Part shown: positions 26,352 through 35,455 of the stretch, piece by piece
Position numbering within the stretch: position 1 is the stretch's first letter
Layout: every line of letters starts with the position of its first letter
Assembly (NCBI GenBank): GCA_947588745.1
Contig: CANPYW010000004.1
Coordinates: 1 to 64,000 of the forward strand
Origin: Candidatus Gastranaerophilales bacterium
Lineage (GTDB): Bacteria; Cyanobacteriota; Vampirovibrionia; Gastranaerophilales; Gastranaerophilaceae
Direction: 5' to 3'
Length of the DNA: 64,000 nucleotides
The notes under the pieces: model-generated
What the model was told of the DNA's origin: nothing
Database searches by the model: none
The model's input: the letters and a program-made list of their open reading frames with translations, nothing else
Translations under genes and position numbers: made by a program

Positions 26352-29300
26352 ATGCCAAAAAAAACAATTACAGTTGATGGTAACTATGCTGCGGCTCATA
26401 TTGCTTATGCATTAAGTGAAGTTTCGGCTATTTACCCCATCACTCCATCATCTACAATGGGTGAATGGATTGATGAATGGGCATCACAACACAAACAAAA
26501 TATCTGGGGAAAAGAAGTAAGAGTTGCAGAAATGCAATCAGAAGCCGGTGCCGCAGGTGCAGTTCACGGTTCACTTGCTGCAGGTGCTTTAACTTCTACA
26601 TATACTGCATCTCAAGGTCTATTATTGATGATACCTGTTATGCATAAAATCGCAGGCGAAATGCTGCCGTCTGTTATTCATGTTGCAGCTCGTGCATTGG
26701 CAGCACAATCACTAGCTATATTTGGTGACCACACCGACGTTATGGGCTGTCGTAACACAGGGTATGCAATGCTTGCTGCTAATTCGGTTCAAGAAGAAAT
26801 GGATATGGCTTTAGTTGCTCATTTAGCTACTTATAAAGCTAAAGTTCCTTTCTTGCAGTTCTTTGACGGGTTTAGAACATCACATGAAGTTCATAAAATT
26901 GAAGAAATTTCTTATGAAGATATTGCAAGTTTAGTTGAACCTAAGTATATTGAAGAATTCAGACAAAGAGCATTAAGACCTGAAGCACCTAAATGCAAAG
27001 TTGGTGCTCAAAATACCGATGTATATTTCCAGGGTAGAGAAACGGTTAATAAGTATTATAATGCTGTTCCCGATATCGTTCAGGAATATATGGATAAAGT
27101 TGCTAAAGTTACCGGCAGACAATATCATCCGTTTGATTATGTCGGTGCATCGGATGCTACTGATGTTATTGTTGCAATAGGTTCAGGTTGCGAAACGATT
27201 GAAGAAACAATCGAATACCTGAATGCAAAAAGAGGTAAAAAATACGGTTTGGTTAAAGTAAGATTATACAGACCGTTTGACGTTAAGCGTTTCAATGCTG
27301 TATTACCTAAAACAGTAAAACGTATTACTGTTTTGGACAGAACAAAAGAACCGGGTTCAATCGGTGAACCTTTATATCTCGATGTTGTAGCAGCTTTAGA
27401 CGATAAAAATATCAGAGTTATCGGTGGACGTTACGGTTTATCTTCAAAAGAATTTACACCTTCAATGGTATTTGCTGTATATAAACATGCTGAAAATAAT
27501 GGTTTCCATGGCTTTACCGTTGGTATTGAAGATGATGTAACTCATAAATCTTTAAAAGTTGAAGAACACATTGTAACTGAACCTGAAGGTACTACAAACT
27601 GCATGTTCTGGGGTCTTGGTTCTGACGGTACAGTTGGTGCAAACAAAAATTCGATTAAAATAATAGGTCAATATACACAAAAAGATGCACAGGCATATTT
27701 CGCTTATGATTCTAAAAAATCTTTCGGTGTAACAGTTTCTCACTTACGCTTCGGTGATAAACCTATTAAATCTACATATTTAATTACCGCTCCCGATTTC
27801 GTATCATGCTCTGCACACGCTTACATAGGCAGATACGATTTATTAAAGGGAATTAAAGAGGGCGGTACTTTCTTATTGAATTCTCCTTACACAAAAGAAG
27901 AAGCTTTTGCACACTTAACACGTGACATGCAAAAGACTATAATTAATAAGAAAATTAAATTCTATAATGTTGATGCGGAAAAATTAATAAAAGAACAGCC
28001 GGGATTAAGAGGTAAAGGTGCAAATACAGTTATGATGGTTGCTTACTTCAAAGTATCCGGTATTATTCCGTTTGAACAAGCTTATGAAGGTATGAAAGAA
28101 ATGACAGTCAAAACCTTTAAGAAAAAAGGTGATGATGTTGTTAATATGAACCTTGCTTTAATTGATGCAGCAGTTAACGCTTGTCAGGAAGTTCCTGTTC
28201 CTTCTTCATTAGATGGTGTTTGTGCATTGGAAGAAGTTAAATTAATTCCTGATAATGCCGATGAATTCGCTAAGAAGATAATAGAACCTTCTATGAGGCA
28301 AAAAGGCGATGACATCCCTGTTTCTGCAATGAGTGTTGACGGTGTTATTCCTACCGGAACAGCTTGTTTAGAAAAACGAGGCATTGCACCACGTGTACCA
28401 CATTGGAACAGCCAAAATTGTTTACAATGCGGTGTTTGTGCAAGTGCATGCCCGCATGCTGCAATAAGAACGAAATTGATTGAAGCAGATAACATGAAAA
28501 ACGCACCTTCATCATTTAACGCTATTGATGCAAGACCGAATGCAAACGGAGAAAAATTCAAAGTTCAGGTTTATTGTTTAGATTGTACAGGCTGCGGTGT
28601 TTGTTTAGACCAGTGTCCTGCAAACAAAAATCCTGAAAAGCAAGCATTAACGTGGTCATCAATAGAAAAAGAAGAAGAAGCATGCGAATTGGTAAATGAA
28701 AAATTCTTTGATGAATTACCCGATAATGTTATGGGCAAGAATACGACAAAGACGATTAAAGGTGCAATGTTAAGAAAGCCATTATTTGAATTTTCAGGTG
28801 CTTGTGCAGGTTGTGGTGAAACACCTTATGTTAAACTTGTTTCACAGTTGTTTGGTGAAAATGCAATTATTGCAAATGCTACAGGATGTTCATCAATTTA
28901 TTCCGGAACATTCCCGACTATACCGTATACAACAAACAAACAAGGCAGAGGGCCGGCTTGGGCAAATTCTTTATTTGAAGATAATGCTGAATTTGGTTTC
29001 GGTATGAGATTAGCTGTTGACCAAAACAGAGATACATTAAAGACTTATGTTCAAAAAGTTCTTGAAGGTGACTCTACACCGGCTGATTTAAAAGAAGCAT
29101 TAACAAATGCAATGGCTCATTTTGATAATTCAAAGACTGAAGAAGCAGTTGCAGCTCAAGCAAAAGCTAAAGAATTAATTGCAAAATATAAAGATGCACC
29201 ATGCCCGAATCTTGCAAAAGTCAGAGAATTACAAGATTACTTTACCGATAAATCCGTATGGATTATAGGTGGTGACGGCTGGGCAAACGATATCGGATAC

Positions 29301-29885
29301 GGCGGTATTGACCACGTATTAGCTCAAAATAAAAATGTAAATATTTTGGTTCTTGATACGGAAGTATATTCTAATACCGGTGGTCAAGCTTCAAAATCAA
29401 CACCTACAGGTGCGGTTGCCAAATTCGCTACAGGCGGTAAGAGAACATATAAAAAGAATATGGGCTTAATGAGCATGTCTTACGGATATGTATATGTTGC
29501 ATCAGTTGCATTAGGTGCAGATAGAATGCAGACATTAAAGGCATTCCAGGAAGCTGAAGCTTACGATGGGCCGTCAATCATATTTGCTTATGCACCTTGT
29601 ATTGCACATGGTATTGATATGAGCAAGACTCAAACTGAACAAAAACGTGCTGTTGAGGCTGGTTATTATCCTCTATACAGATACAATCCTGCAAATGAAC
29701 AGCCGTTCAGTTGGGATGCTAAGGAACCTACAGGCAATTATCAAGAATTCATTAAATCTGAAGGACGTTACAAGTCATTACTTAAAACAAATCCCGAAGC
29801 TGCAAATGAATTATATGCAAAAGCCGAGGTTGATGCACAAAAACGTATGGCTGTGTTTAAATCAGTCGGTGAATTGATAAAATAG
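26352..29885 (+). CDS. nifJ: Pyruvate:ferredoxin (flavodoxin) oxidoreductase
   Basis: A single-chain PFOR (1177 aa from this start) that oxidatively decarboxylates pyruvate to acetyl-CoA and reduces ferredoxin, central to anaerobic fermentation. In order: pyrimidine-binding domain (AIYPITPSSTMGE), transketolase C-like domain, gamma domain, two ferredoxin [4Fe-4S] motifs (CLQCGVCASACPHA and CLDCTGCGVCLDQCP near 700 and 760), a proximal-cluster CAGCGE, and the ThDP site GGDGWANDIGYGG...SNTGGQASKSTPTG. GGAGG at 26336-26340 precedes the ATG at 26352 and the family begins MPKKTITVDGN. An ATG at 26334 would add six residues. Monocistronic with a strong terminator. Confidence 0.97.
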   Translation: MPKKTITVDGNYAAAHIAYALSEVSAIYPITPSSTMGEWIDEWASQHKQNIWGKEVRVAEMQSEAGAAGAVHGSLAAGALTSTYTASQGLLLMIPVMHKIAGEMLPSVIHVAARALAAQSLAIFGDHTDVMGCRNTGYAMLAANSVQEEMDMALVAHLATYKAKVPFLQFFDGFRTSHEVHKIEEISYEDIASLVEPKYIEEFRQRALRPEAPKCKVGAQNTDVYFQGRETVNKYYNAVPDIVQEYMDKVAKVTGRQYHPFDYVGASDATDVIVAIGSGCETIEETIEYLNAKRGKKYGLVKVRLYRPFDVKRFNAVLPKTVKRITVLDRTKEPGSIGEPLYLDVVAALDDKNIRVIGGRYGLSSKEFTPSMVFAVYKHAENNGFHGFTVGIEDDVTHKSLKVEEHIVTEPEGTTNCMFWGLGSDGTVGANKNSIKIIGQYTQKDAQAYFAYDSKKSFGVTVSHLRFGDKPIKSTYLITAPDFVSCSAHAYIGRYDLLKGIKEGGTFLLNSPYTKEEAFAHLTRDMQKTIINKKIKFYNVDAEKLIKEQPGLRGKGANTVMMVAYFKVSGIIPFEQAYEGMKEMTVKTFKKKGDDVVNMNLALIDAAVNACQEVPVPSSLDGVCALEEVKLIPDNADEFAKKIIEPSMRQKGDDIPVSAMSVDGVIPTGTACLEKRGIAPRVPHWNSQNCLQCGVCASACPHAAIRTKLIEADNMKNAPSSFNAIDARPNANGEKFKVQVYCLDCTGCGVCLDQCPANKNPEKQALTWSSIEKEEEACELVNEKFFDELPDNVMGKNTTKTIKGAMLRKPLFEFSGACAGCGETPYVKLVSQLFGENAIIANATGCSSIYSGTFPTIPYTTNKQGRGPAWANSLFEDNAEFGFGMRLAVDQNRDTLKTYVQKVLEGDSTPADLKEALTNAMAHFDNSKTEEAVAAQAKAKELIAKYKDAPCPNLAKVRELQDYFTDKSVWIIGGDGWANDIGYGGIDHVLAQNKNVNILVLDTEVYSNTGGQASKSTPTGAVAKFATGGKRTYKKNMGLMSMSYGYVYVASVALGADRMQTLKAFQEAEAYDGPSIIFAYAPCIAHGIDMSKTQTEQKRAVEAGYYPLYRYNPANEQPFSWDAKEPTGNYQEFIKSEGRYKSLLKTNPEAANELYAKAEVDAQKRMAVFKSVGELIK

Positions 29886-29906
29886 TAAATACAAAATATT
29901 TGTATT

Positions 29907-29936
29907 AAAGAGGATGCATTAGCATCCTCTTTTTTT
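29907..29936 (+). terminator. Intrinsic terminator of nifJ
   Basis: Perfect AAAGAGGATGC / GCATCCTCTTT stem with 4-base loop and T7. Confidence 0.93.
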
Positions 29937-30021
29937 AAATGTTTAATAATCTTACAAAATAGAAAAAAATAAATTAATAATATATAATATTAATTTGTAT
30001 ACGGCAAAAAAGGAGAAAGAA

Positions 30022-32433
30022 ATGTCAACAGAACATAACCGCTCTATTAAAAAAATTGCGGCTGCATTATTGCTAATGTTATTTTCCACTGTACCGGCAT
30101 TTGCTAGTGAGGCAAATTTGGTTGTGCCTAAATTTGAAGGCGATAATTATATTTTGCTTTTAGTCGGTATTATTATTTCTTTTCTTGGTTTAATTTGGGG
30201 GTTAATTGAATTTAGTCATATTAAATCATTAAAAGTACATAGATGCATGGCTGAAATTGGTAATACAATTTTTGAAACGTGCAAAACTTATTTAATTCAA
30301 CAAGGTAAATTTTTAATCGGGCTTGAAGTATTAATCGGTATTTGTATTGCATTTTACTTTGGCTCGTTACAGGAAATGAGCTTAAAAAATGTTTTAATTA
30401 TTCTTTGTGCTTCCGTTGTAGGTATTTTAGGCTCTTATGCCGTTGCCTGGTTCGGTATTAGAATGAATACACTCGCCAATGCACGAACAGCATTCGCTTC
30501 ACTAAGAAATAACCCGATGAAAGTATTGGGTATTCCTCTAAAAGCAGGCATGAGTATAGGTGTATTACTGGTAAGTATTGAATTAATTGTAATGCTTTCA
30601 ATATTATTATTTATACCGGGTGAATTAGCAGGAGCATGTTTTATCGGATTTGCGATAGGTGAATCTTTAGGTGCATCGGCATTAAGGGTTGCAGGTGGAA
30701 TTTTTACAAAAATAGCCGATATTGGTTCTGATTTAATGAAGATACAATTCGGAATAAAAGAAGATGACCCCAGAAACCCCGGAGTAATTGCAGACTGTAC
30801 AGGTGATAATGCGGGAGATTCAATAGGCCCTACCGCAGACGGATTTGAAACATACGGTGTAACAGGTGTTGCTCTTGTAAGTTTTATATTGCTCGGAGTT
30901 TTTCCGGACTACCGAATTCAATTATTAACCTGGATTTTCGTAATGAGATATTTAATGATAGTAACCTCAATCATTGCATATATTATTAATGGAGTTATAA
31001 ATAATATATTCTTTGCGGGCAAAAAAGATGTTGATTTTGAACAGCCGTTAACAAATTTAGTATGGATAACCTCAATTTTATCTATAGGCATGACATTTAT
31101 GATAAGTAATGTATTATTGTATGATATGCCGAATAATTTATGGTTAACATTATCTATAATAATAAGCTGCGGTACTTTGGGTGCTGCATTAATTCCTGAA
31201 TTTACAAAAATATTCACAAGTCCGAAGGCTAAACATACACAAGAAGTTGTAACAGCATCAAAAGAAGGCGGAGCTTCTTTAACAATCCTTTCCGGTATTG
31301 TATCGGGTAATTTTTCAGGATTTTGGATTGGATTGGTAATTGTACTGTTAATGACTGTTGCGTATTTCGCTAGTATGAACATACAAGATGTAATGATGTA
31401 TCCTTCCATATTTGCATTCGGACTTGTGGCATTCGGATTTTTAGGTATGGGGCCTGTCACAATAGCTGTAGATAGTTACGGGCCTGTTACAGATAATGCT
31501 CAATCTGTATATGAGTTATCGCTCATAGAAGAAATTCCGGGTATATCGGATGAAATTAAGAATGAATTCGGATTTGAACCTGATTTTGAAAATGCAAAAA
31601 AATATTTGGAACAAAATGATGGTGCAGGTAATACGTTTAAAGCAACGTCTAAACCTGTGTTAATCGGAACTGCGGTTGTAGGTGCAACAACAATGATATT
31701 TTCATTGATTTTGGTTATACAAGAATCATTGAAAATAAAACCATACGAAATTTTAAATATGTTAAACCCATGTACAATACTCGGATTATTAATGGGTGGT
31801 GCAGTAATATATTGGTTCTCGGGTGCTTCAATGCAGGCTGTAACAACAGGTGCATACAGAGCTGTCGAATTCATTTCAAAAAATATAAAACTTGGGGAAG
31901 CCGACGACAAAAAGGCTAATATTGAAAATTCAAAAGAAGTTGTAAAAATTTGTACTGAATATGCACAAAAAGGTATGACAAATATATTTATAGCATTATT
32001 TACGTTTGCTCTTGCGTTTGCGTGCTTTTCTGCCCCGACGGCAAGAAGCTATAATCCTGTATCATTCTTTGTAAGCTATTTAATAGCAATTGCTATATTT
32101 GGTTTATTTCAAGCTGTATTTATGGCCAATGCCGGTGGGTGCTGGGATAATGCAAAAAAAATAGTGGAAGTTGATTTGAATGAAAAAGGTACATCGCTGC
32201 ACGATGCAACAGTTGTAGGCGATACTGTTGGTGACCCGTTTAAAGATACTTCGTCTGTCGCAATGAACCCGATAATTAAATTTACGACGTTATTTGGTTT
32301 ATTGGCTATGGAAATTGCTATTTCTCCTAAATTTGAAGAATACACTCATACGGCAGGTATAGTATTGTTTTTGATTGCACTTATATTCGTAATTCGCTCA
32401 TTCTATTCAATGCGTATTCCGACAAATAAATAA
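30022..32433 (+). CDS. hppA: Membrane-bound ion-translocating pyrophosphatase
   Basis: An 803-aa V-type H+/Na+-PPase that hydrolyses pyrophosphate and pumps cations across the membrane. The substrate-site aspartates are in EDDPRNPGVIADCTGDNAGDS and GADDKK...GD-x4-DPFKDTSS-type blocks near both ends, with ~16 membrane helices between. GNTFKATSK carries Lys where K+-dependent enzymes have Ala, so a K+-independent type is likely. The first 30 residues (KKIAAALLLMLFSTVPAFA) look like a cleavable signal peptide or extra helix. AAAGGAG lies 7 bases before the ATG at 30022. A further in-frame ATG at 29995 is unlikely. The ion cannot be decided from the sequence alone. Confidence 0.95.
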   Translation: MSTEHNRSIKKIAAALLLMLFSTVPAFASEANLVVPKFEGDNYILLLVGIIISFLGLIWGLIEFSHIKSLKVHRCMAEIGNTIFETCKTYLIQQGKFLIGLEVLIGICIAFYFGSLQEMSLKNVLIILCASVVGILGSYAVAWFGIRMNTLANARTAFASLRNNPMKVLGIPLKAGMSIGVLLVSIELIVMLSILLFIPGELAGACFIGFAIGESLGASALRVAGGIFTKIADIGSDLMKIQFGIKEDDPRNPGVIADCTGDNAGDSIGPTADGFETYGVTGVALVSFILLGVFPDYRIQLLTWIFVMRYLMIVTSIIAYIINGVINNIFFAGKKDVDFEQPLTNLVWITSILSIGMTFMISNVLLYDMPNNLWLTLSIIISCGTLGAALIPEFTKIFTSPKAKHTQEVVTASKEGGASLTILSGIVSGNFSGFWIGLVIVLLMTVAYFASMNIQDVMMYPSIFAFGLVAFGFLGMGPVTIAVDSYGPVTDNAQSVYELSLIEEIPGISDEIKNEFGFEPDFENAKKYLEQNDGAGNTFKATSKPVLIGTAVVGATTMIFSLILVIQESLKIKPYEILNMLNPCTILGLLMGGAVIYWFSGASMQAVTTGAYRAVEFISKNIKLGEADDKKANIENSKEVVKICTEYAQKGMTNIFIALFTFALAFACFSAPTARSYNPVSFFVSYLIAIAIFGLFQAVFMANAGGCWDNAKKIVEVDLNEKGTSLHDATVVGDTVGDPFKDTSSVAMNPIIKFTTLFGLLAMEIAISPKFEEYTHTAGIVLFLIALIFVIRSFYSMRIPTNK

Positions 32434-32450
32434 TATACTCATACAGAATA

Positions 32451-32478
32451 AAAAGAACCGCATTAAGCGGTTCTTTTT
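32451..32478. terminator. Bidirectional terminator hppA / pentapeptide gene
   Basis: AAAAGAACCGC / GCGGTTCTTTT stem, 5-base loop, A- and T-runs on both sides, between converging genes. Confidence 0.9.
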
Positions 32479-32500
32479 GGTAGGAATAAATTTATTTTAA

Positions 32501-33022
32501 CTAATAGTCACTATTAATATTTTCTTCTTCGTCGTCGTCATCTTTTGTATAATTTGTATCAAAATCATCTGGAAGAAGCTCATTATCAGGCCATACTGTA
32601 GTATCATCAGCTCTTGTTGCCGATAAATTCGAACTTGCAGATAAATCTGATTCGGATAAATCTGCTTCTTTAACAATACAACCTGCCATATCCGCATCAG
32701 TAAAATTACAATAGTTAACAACCGAATAACTAAAATCTGTTCCGTTTAAAACACTTTCTGAAAAATCAGATTCTACAATATTTGCACGTGTAAAATCTGC
32801 CGCATTTAAGTCAGAACCCGCAAAATTACAATTTGATAAATGTGAATCAGTAAAAGATGTACCTGCTAATTCAGAGTTTGAAAAATCAATATTTTCTAAA
32901 GTAGTATTGGAAAAATCCAATTCAGTTAAATCAAGTGAATCTACAGAGGCTTTATACTGATTATAATCATCGGGCCTTTTTAGTATTAATTCTGCAAGTT
33001 CTTCTTTTGAATACATTAACAT
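32501..33022 (-). CDS. Pentapeptide repeat protein
   Basis: A 173-aa protein with about 20 consecutive A(D/N)LxX-type pentapeptides between residues ~30 and 140 (LDFSN TTLEN IDFSN SELAG TSFTD and so on), expected to form a right-handed quadrilateral beta-helix. The short N-terminal helix (YSKEELAELILKRPDDYNQY) and the very acidic tail (DDDDEEENINSDY) flank it. Some such proteins mimic DNA and shield gyrase, but no specific role can be read here. GGAGAATG-type spacing supports the start. Single gene. Confidence 0.88.
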   Translation of the reverse strand: MLMYSKEELAELILKRPDDYNQYKASVDSLDLTELDFSNTTLENIDFSNSELAGTSFTDSHLSNCNFAGSDLNAADFTRANIVESDFSESVLNGTDFSYSVVNYCNFTDADMAGCIVKEADLSESDLSASSNLSATRADDTTVWPDNELLPDDFDTNYTKDDDDEEENINSDY

Positions 33023-33230
33023 TCTCCTTAATTTCTCTACCAGCTAATATATGCTAACCATTATCTTATTCCACAATCGGATAGTTTTATAACATGCATT
33101 GTCTTTTAAATATATATAATATAATAACTTATAATTTAACAATATTTGAAGTTTTGTAAATTCAAATAGCAATTTTGTATTCAAAAAATTTTTTATATAA
33201 CCATAGGGTAGGTTATAAAGGTAAGTAATA

Positions 33231-34001
33231 GTGAAATTCAGTAATATAGGCTCGATAGTTAGTCCTGCTGATAAAATTAATATACAGCCGAAATCTAAGA
33301 CATATAGTTGTGAAAATGTAAGAAAAGCTTCTGATTTTTTTGAAACAACTCAAAAGCGTACCGCAAGTAAATCGTATACTTCAAATCCCGTTAATTTAGG
33401 TTTAAGTCCGCATTTATTATTCAGAATTTATAATAATAAAAATTATATAAAAAATTTAATAGAAAAAAATCCAAAAATAGAAAAAATTTTGAATTCCGTA
33501 GGAATAAAAAATCCTGAAATTTGTACTGATAATTTATCAAATATATCAAATTCGCATATTGTTACAACGACTGCTTATGCACTGCAAATAGCAAATCAGC
33601 TGGGATTATCTGCTGCTGACAAAAAAGCATTAGAGCAAGCTGCCGTATTCCATGACTTTGGAAAAGTGTTAATTCCCGAAAAAATTATAAATAAACCCGG
33701 TAAACTTGATGAAAATGAGAGAAAAATAATAAATGCACATACAGAGCTTGGTGCAGAACTTCTTGAAACAGCGGGCATGAGCAAAGTTATAACTAATTTA
33801 ATCAGAAATCACCATAATCCTAAGAAAAATGATTTACTCGGAAATATACTTGCTGTTGCAGATATATATTCTGCATTAAGAGAAGAAAGATGTTATAAAA
33901 AAACAATGTCTGCTAAAAGTGCTATTTCCATATTAGATAAAAAAGCTGAAAACGGTGAATTGAATACTAATGTAGTTCACGCATTAGAAAAAATTTCTTA
34001 A
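33231..34001 (+). CDS. HD-domain protein, HD-GYP-like with degenerate GYP motif
   Basis: A 256-aa protein starting with GTG after AAAGG. The first ~100 residues are low-complexity (KFSNIGSIVSPADKINIQPK) and unfamiliar. The C-terminal part is an HD phosphohydrolase: HIVTTTAYALQIA, VFHDFGKVLIPEKIINKPGKL, IINAHTELGAELL, NLIRNHHNP and LAVADIYSALREERCYKKTMS. This order matches HD-GYP domains (cyclic-di-GMP phosphodiesterases), but the HHE-GYP signature is shortened to HHNPKK, so c-di-GMP activity is doubtful. It is divergent from the pentapeptide gene with a 208-bp gap in which I see no other gene. Confidence 0.82.
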   Translation: MKFSNIGSIVSPADKINIQPKSKTYSCENVRKASDFFETTQKRTASKSYTSNPVNLGLSPHLLFRIYNNKNYIKNLIEKNPKIEKILNSVGIKNPEICTDNLSNISNSHIVTTTAYALQIANQLGLSAADKKALEQAAVFHDFGKVLIPEKIINKPGKLDENERKIINAHTELGAELLETAGMSKVITNLIRNHHNPKKNDLLGNILAVADIYSALREERCYKKTMSAKSAISILDKKAENGELNTNVVHALEKIS

Positions 34002-34003
34002 TA

Positions 34004-34040
34004 AAAAAATAGGAAGGACACGAATATCCTTCTTATTTTT
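34004..34040. terminator. Bidirectional terminator HD-gene / rpmB
   Basis: AAATAGGAAGGA / TCCTTCTTATTT stem with one wobble, 8-base loop, A-run and T-run flanks. Confidence 0.78.
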
Positions 34041-34057
34041 TATTAATCTAAATTATA

Positions 34058-34249
34058 TTAAACAGCTCTTTGAACCTTACCTGCTCTTAAACAAGATGTA
34101 CAAACTTTAACTCTTCTAACTGTGCCGTTATCTACAATTTTAACAGATTGAAGATTAGGATTTTGTCTATATACATGATGTTTATGAGAAAATGAAAGTT
34201 TTGCAGCTTTTAAAGGTTTTTTTCCGCAAATTGCACATTCAATTGACAT
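34058..34249 (-). CDS. rpmB: 50S ribosomal protein L28
   Basis: A 63-aa L28 with the bacterial start MSIECAICGKKPL and the HRVYRQNPNLQ-like segment HHVYRQNPNLQSVKI, then RVKVCTSCLRAGKV. Both Cys-x2-Cys pairs are kept, so it is a zinc-binding form. AAAGGAAAT precedes the ATG. It is monocistronic and divergent from dgt. Confidence 0.95.
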   Translation of the reverse strand: MSIECAICGKKPLKAAKLSFSHKHHVYRQNPNLQSVKIVDNGTVRRVKVCTSCLRAGKVQRAV

Positions 34250-34409
34250 TTCTATTTCCTTTCAAATAACATTATATGTTGATGATATAAGAAAAAAAAC
34301 TAATAATCAAGTGTTTGCATATAATATTATTAAATAATCGAAATAAAGATTATATTATGCGGGAAAAAAGACACTATTTGTAGTAAAATCAAAATATTGG
34401 ATTATATTT

Positions 34410-35453
34410 ATGCTAATAGACAATAAAACAATTAGAGAAGTAATAGAAGAAAAAGAGTATCTTGTCTTATCAAAGCTTGCCTCAAAAAGCAGAGAAACAT
34501 CAGGCAGAAGCCGATATGAAGAACCTTGTTCTCTTCGTACGGAATATCAGCGTGATAGAGATAGAATACTGCATTCTAAGGCATTTAGAAGGTTAAAACA
34601 TAAAACACAGGTATTCTTTTCACCCTATGATGACCATTTCAGAACAAGAATGACTCATACGCTTGAAGTATCACAAATTGCAAGAACGATTTCTCGTGCA
34701 ATCGGCTTGAATGAAGATTTAACCGAAGCTATTGCATTAGGGCATGATTTAGGACATACTCCTTTTGGGCATAGCGGAGAACGTGTATTAAACGGAATTA
34801 TGCCAAACGGATACAGACATAATGAACAAAGTGTGAGAGTTGTTGAATTTATAGAAGGGTTAAATTTAACAAAAGAAACACTTGACGGAATATTAAATCA
34901 TTCATATCATTGTATGCCAAACACTTTAGAAGGGCAGGTTGTAAGAATATCGGATAAAATTGCATATATTAATCACGATATTCAAGATGCAATAAGGGCA
35001 AAGATAATAAAAGTAGACGATATTCCGAAAGAAAGTGTTGAATATTTTTCAACTACAAACAGAATTAGAATTACTAAACTTGTAAATGATATAGTAGAAA
35101 ATAGTTTTGATAAAAATAAAATACGAATGTCTGATGAGTGCTTTGAACAGTTTGTAAATTTGAGAAATTGGATGTTTGAGCATGTCTATAATAATTCTCC
35201 CGCAAAATTAGCCGAGGATAAGGCACAAAATATCATAAAAATGTTATTCGAGTATTATTGCGAAGAATTAAATAAAATTTATCCCAATTCACAAAAAGAT
35301 AATATAATGATGACGGCATGTGATTATGTATCAGGAATGACAGACAGATATGTATTAATAAAATTTGAAGAAATATTTTTACCGGAACCGTTAATAACAA
35401 AAAATAATGACGAATTTTTGTTTAAACTGGCAAAAATGAACGGATTAGAATAG
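34410..35453 (+). CDS. dgt: Deoxyguanosinetriphosphate triphosphohydrolase-like protein
   Basis: A 347-aa HD-superfamily dNTPase (type 2 dGTPase-like), cleaving dNTP to the nucleoside and triphosphate. Conserved blocks are SKAFRRLKHKTQVFFSPYDDHFRTRMTHTLEV, the metal motif GHDLGHTPFGHSGE, RHNEQSVRVVE and RISDKIAYINHDIQDAIRA. It is the first gene of a tight cluster dgt-dnaG-rpoD (2- and 5-bp gaps), an arrangement found in several phyla and tying nucleotide pool control to replication and transcription initiation. No good Shine-Dalgarno is present before the ATG. Confidence 0.94.
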   Translation: MLIDNKTIREVIEEKEYLVLSKLASKSRETSGRSRYEEPCSLRTEYQRDRDRILHSKAFRRLKHKTQVFFSPYDDHFRTRMTHTLEVSQIARTISRAIGLNEDLTEAIALGHDLGHTPFGHSGERVLNGIMPNGYRHNEQSVRVVEFIEGLNLTKETLDGILNHSYHCMPNTLEGQVVRISDKIAYINHDIQDAIRAKIIKVDDIPKESVEYFSTTNRIRITKLVNDIVENSFDKNKIRMSDECFEQFVNLRNWMFEHVYNNSPAKLAEDKAQNIIKMLFEYYCEELNKIYPNSQKDNIMMTACDYVSGMTDRYVLIKFEEIFLPEPLITKNNDEFLFKLAKMNGLE

Positions 35454-35455
35454 TA

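Noticed and set aside
28184-28561. 125-aa minus-strand frame in nifJ
   Set aside because: It is antisense to the ferredoxin domain coding region, with no independent support.
30918-31910. Long antisense frames (180 and 136 aa) within hppA
   Set aside because: They are shadows of the biased codon use in the pyrophosphatase gene, without ribosome binding sites.
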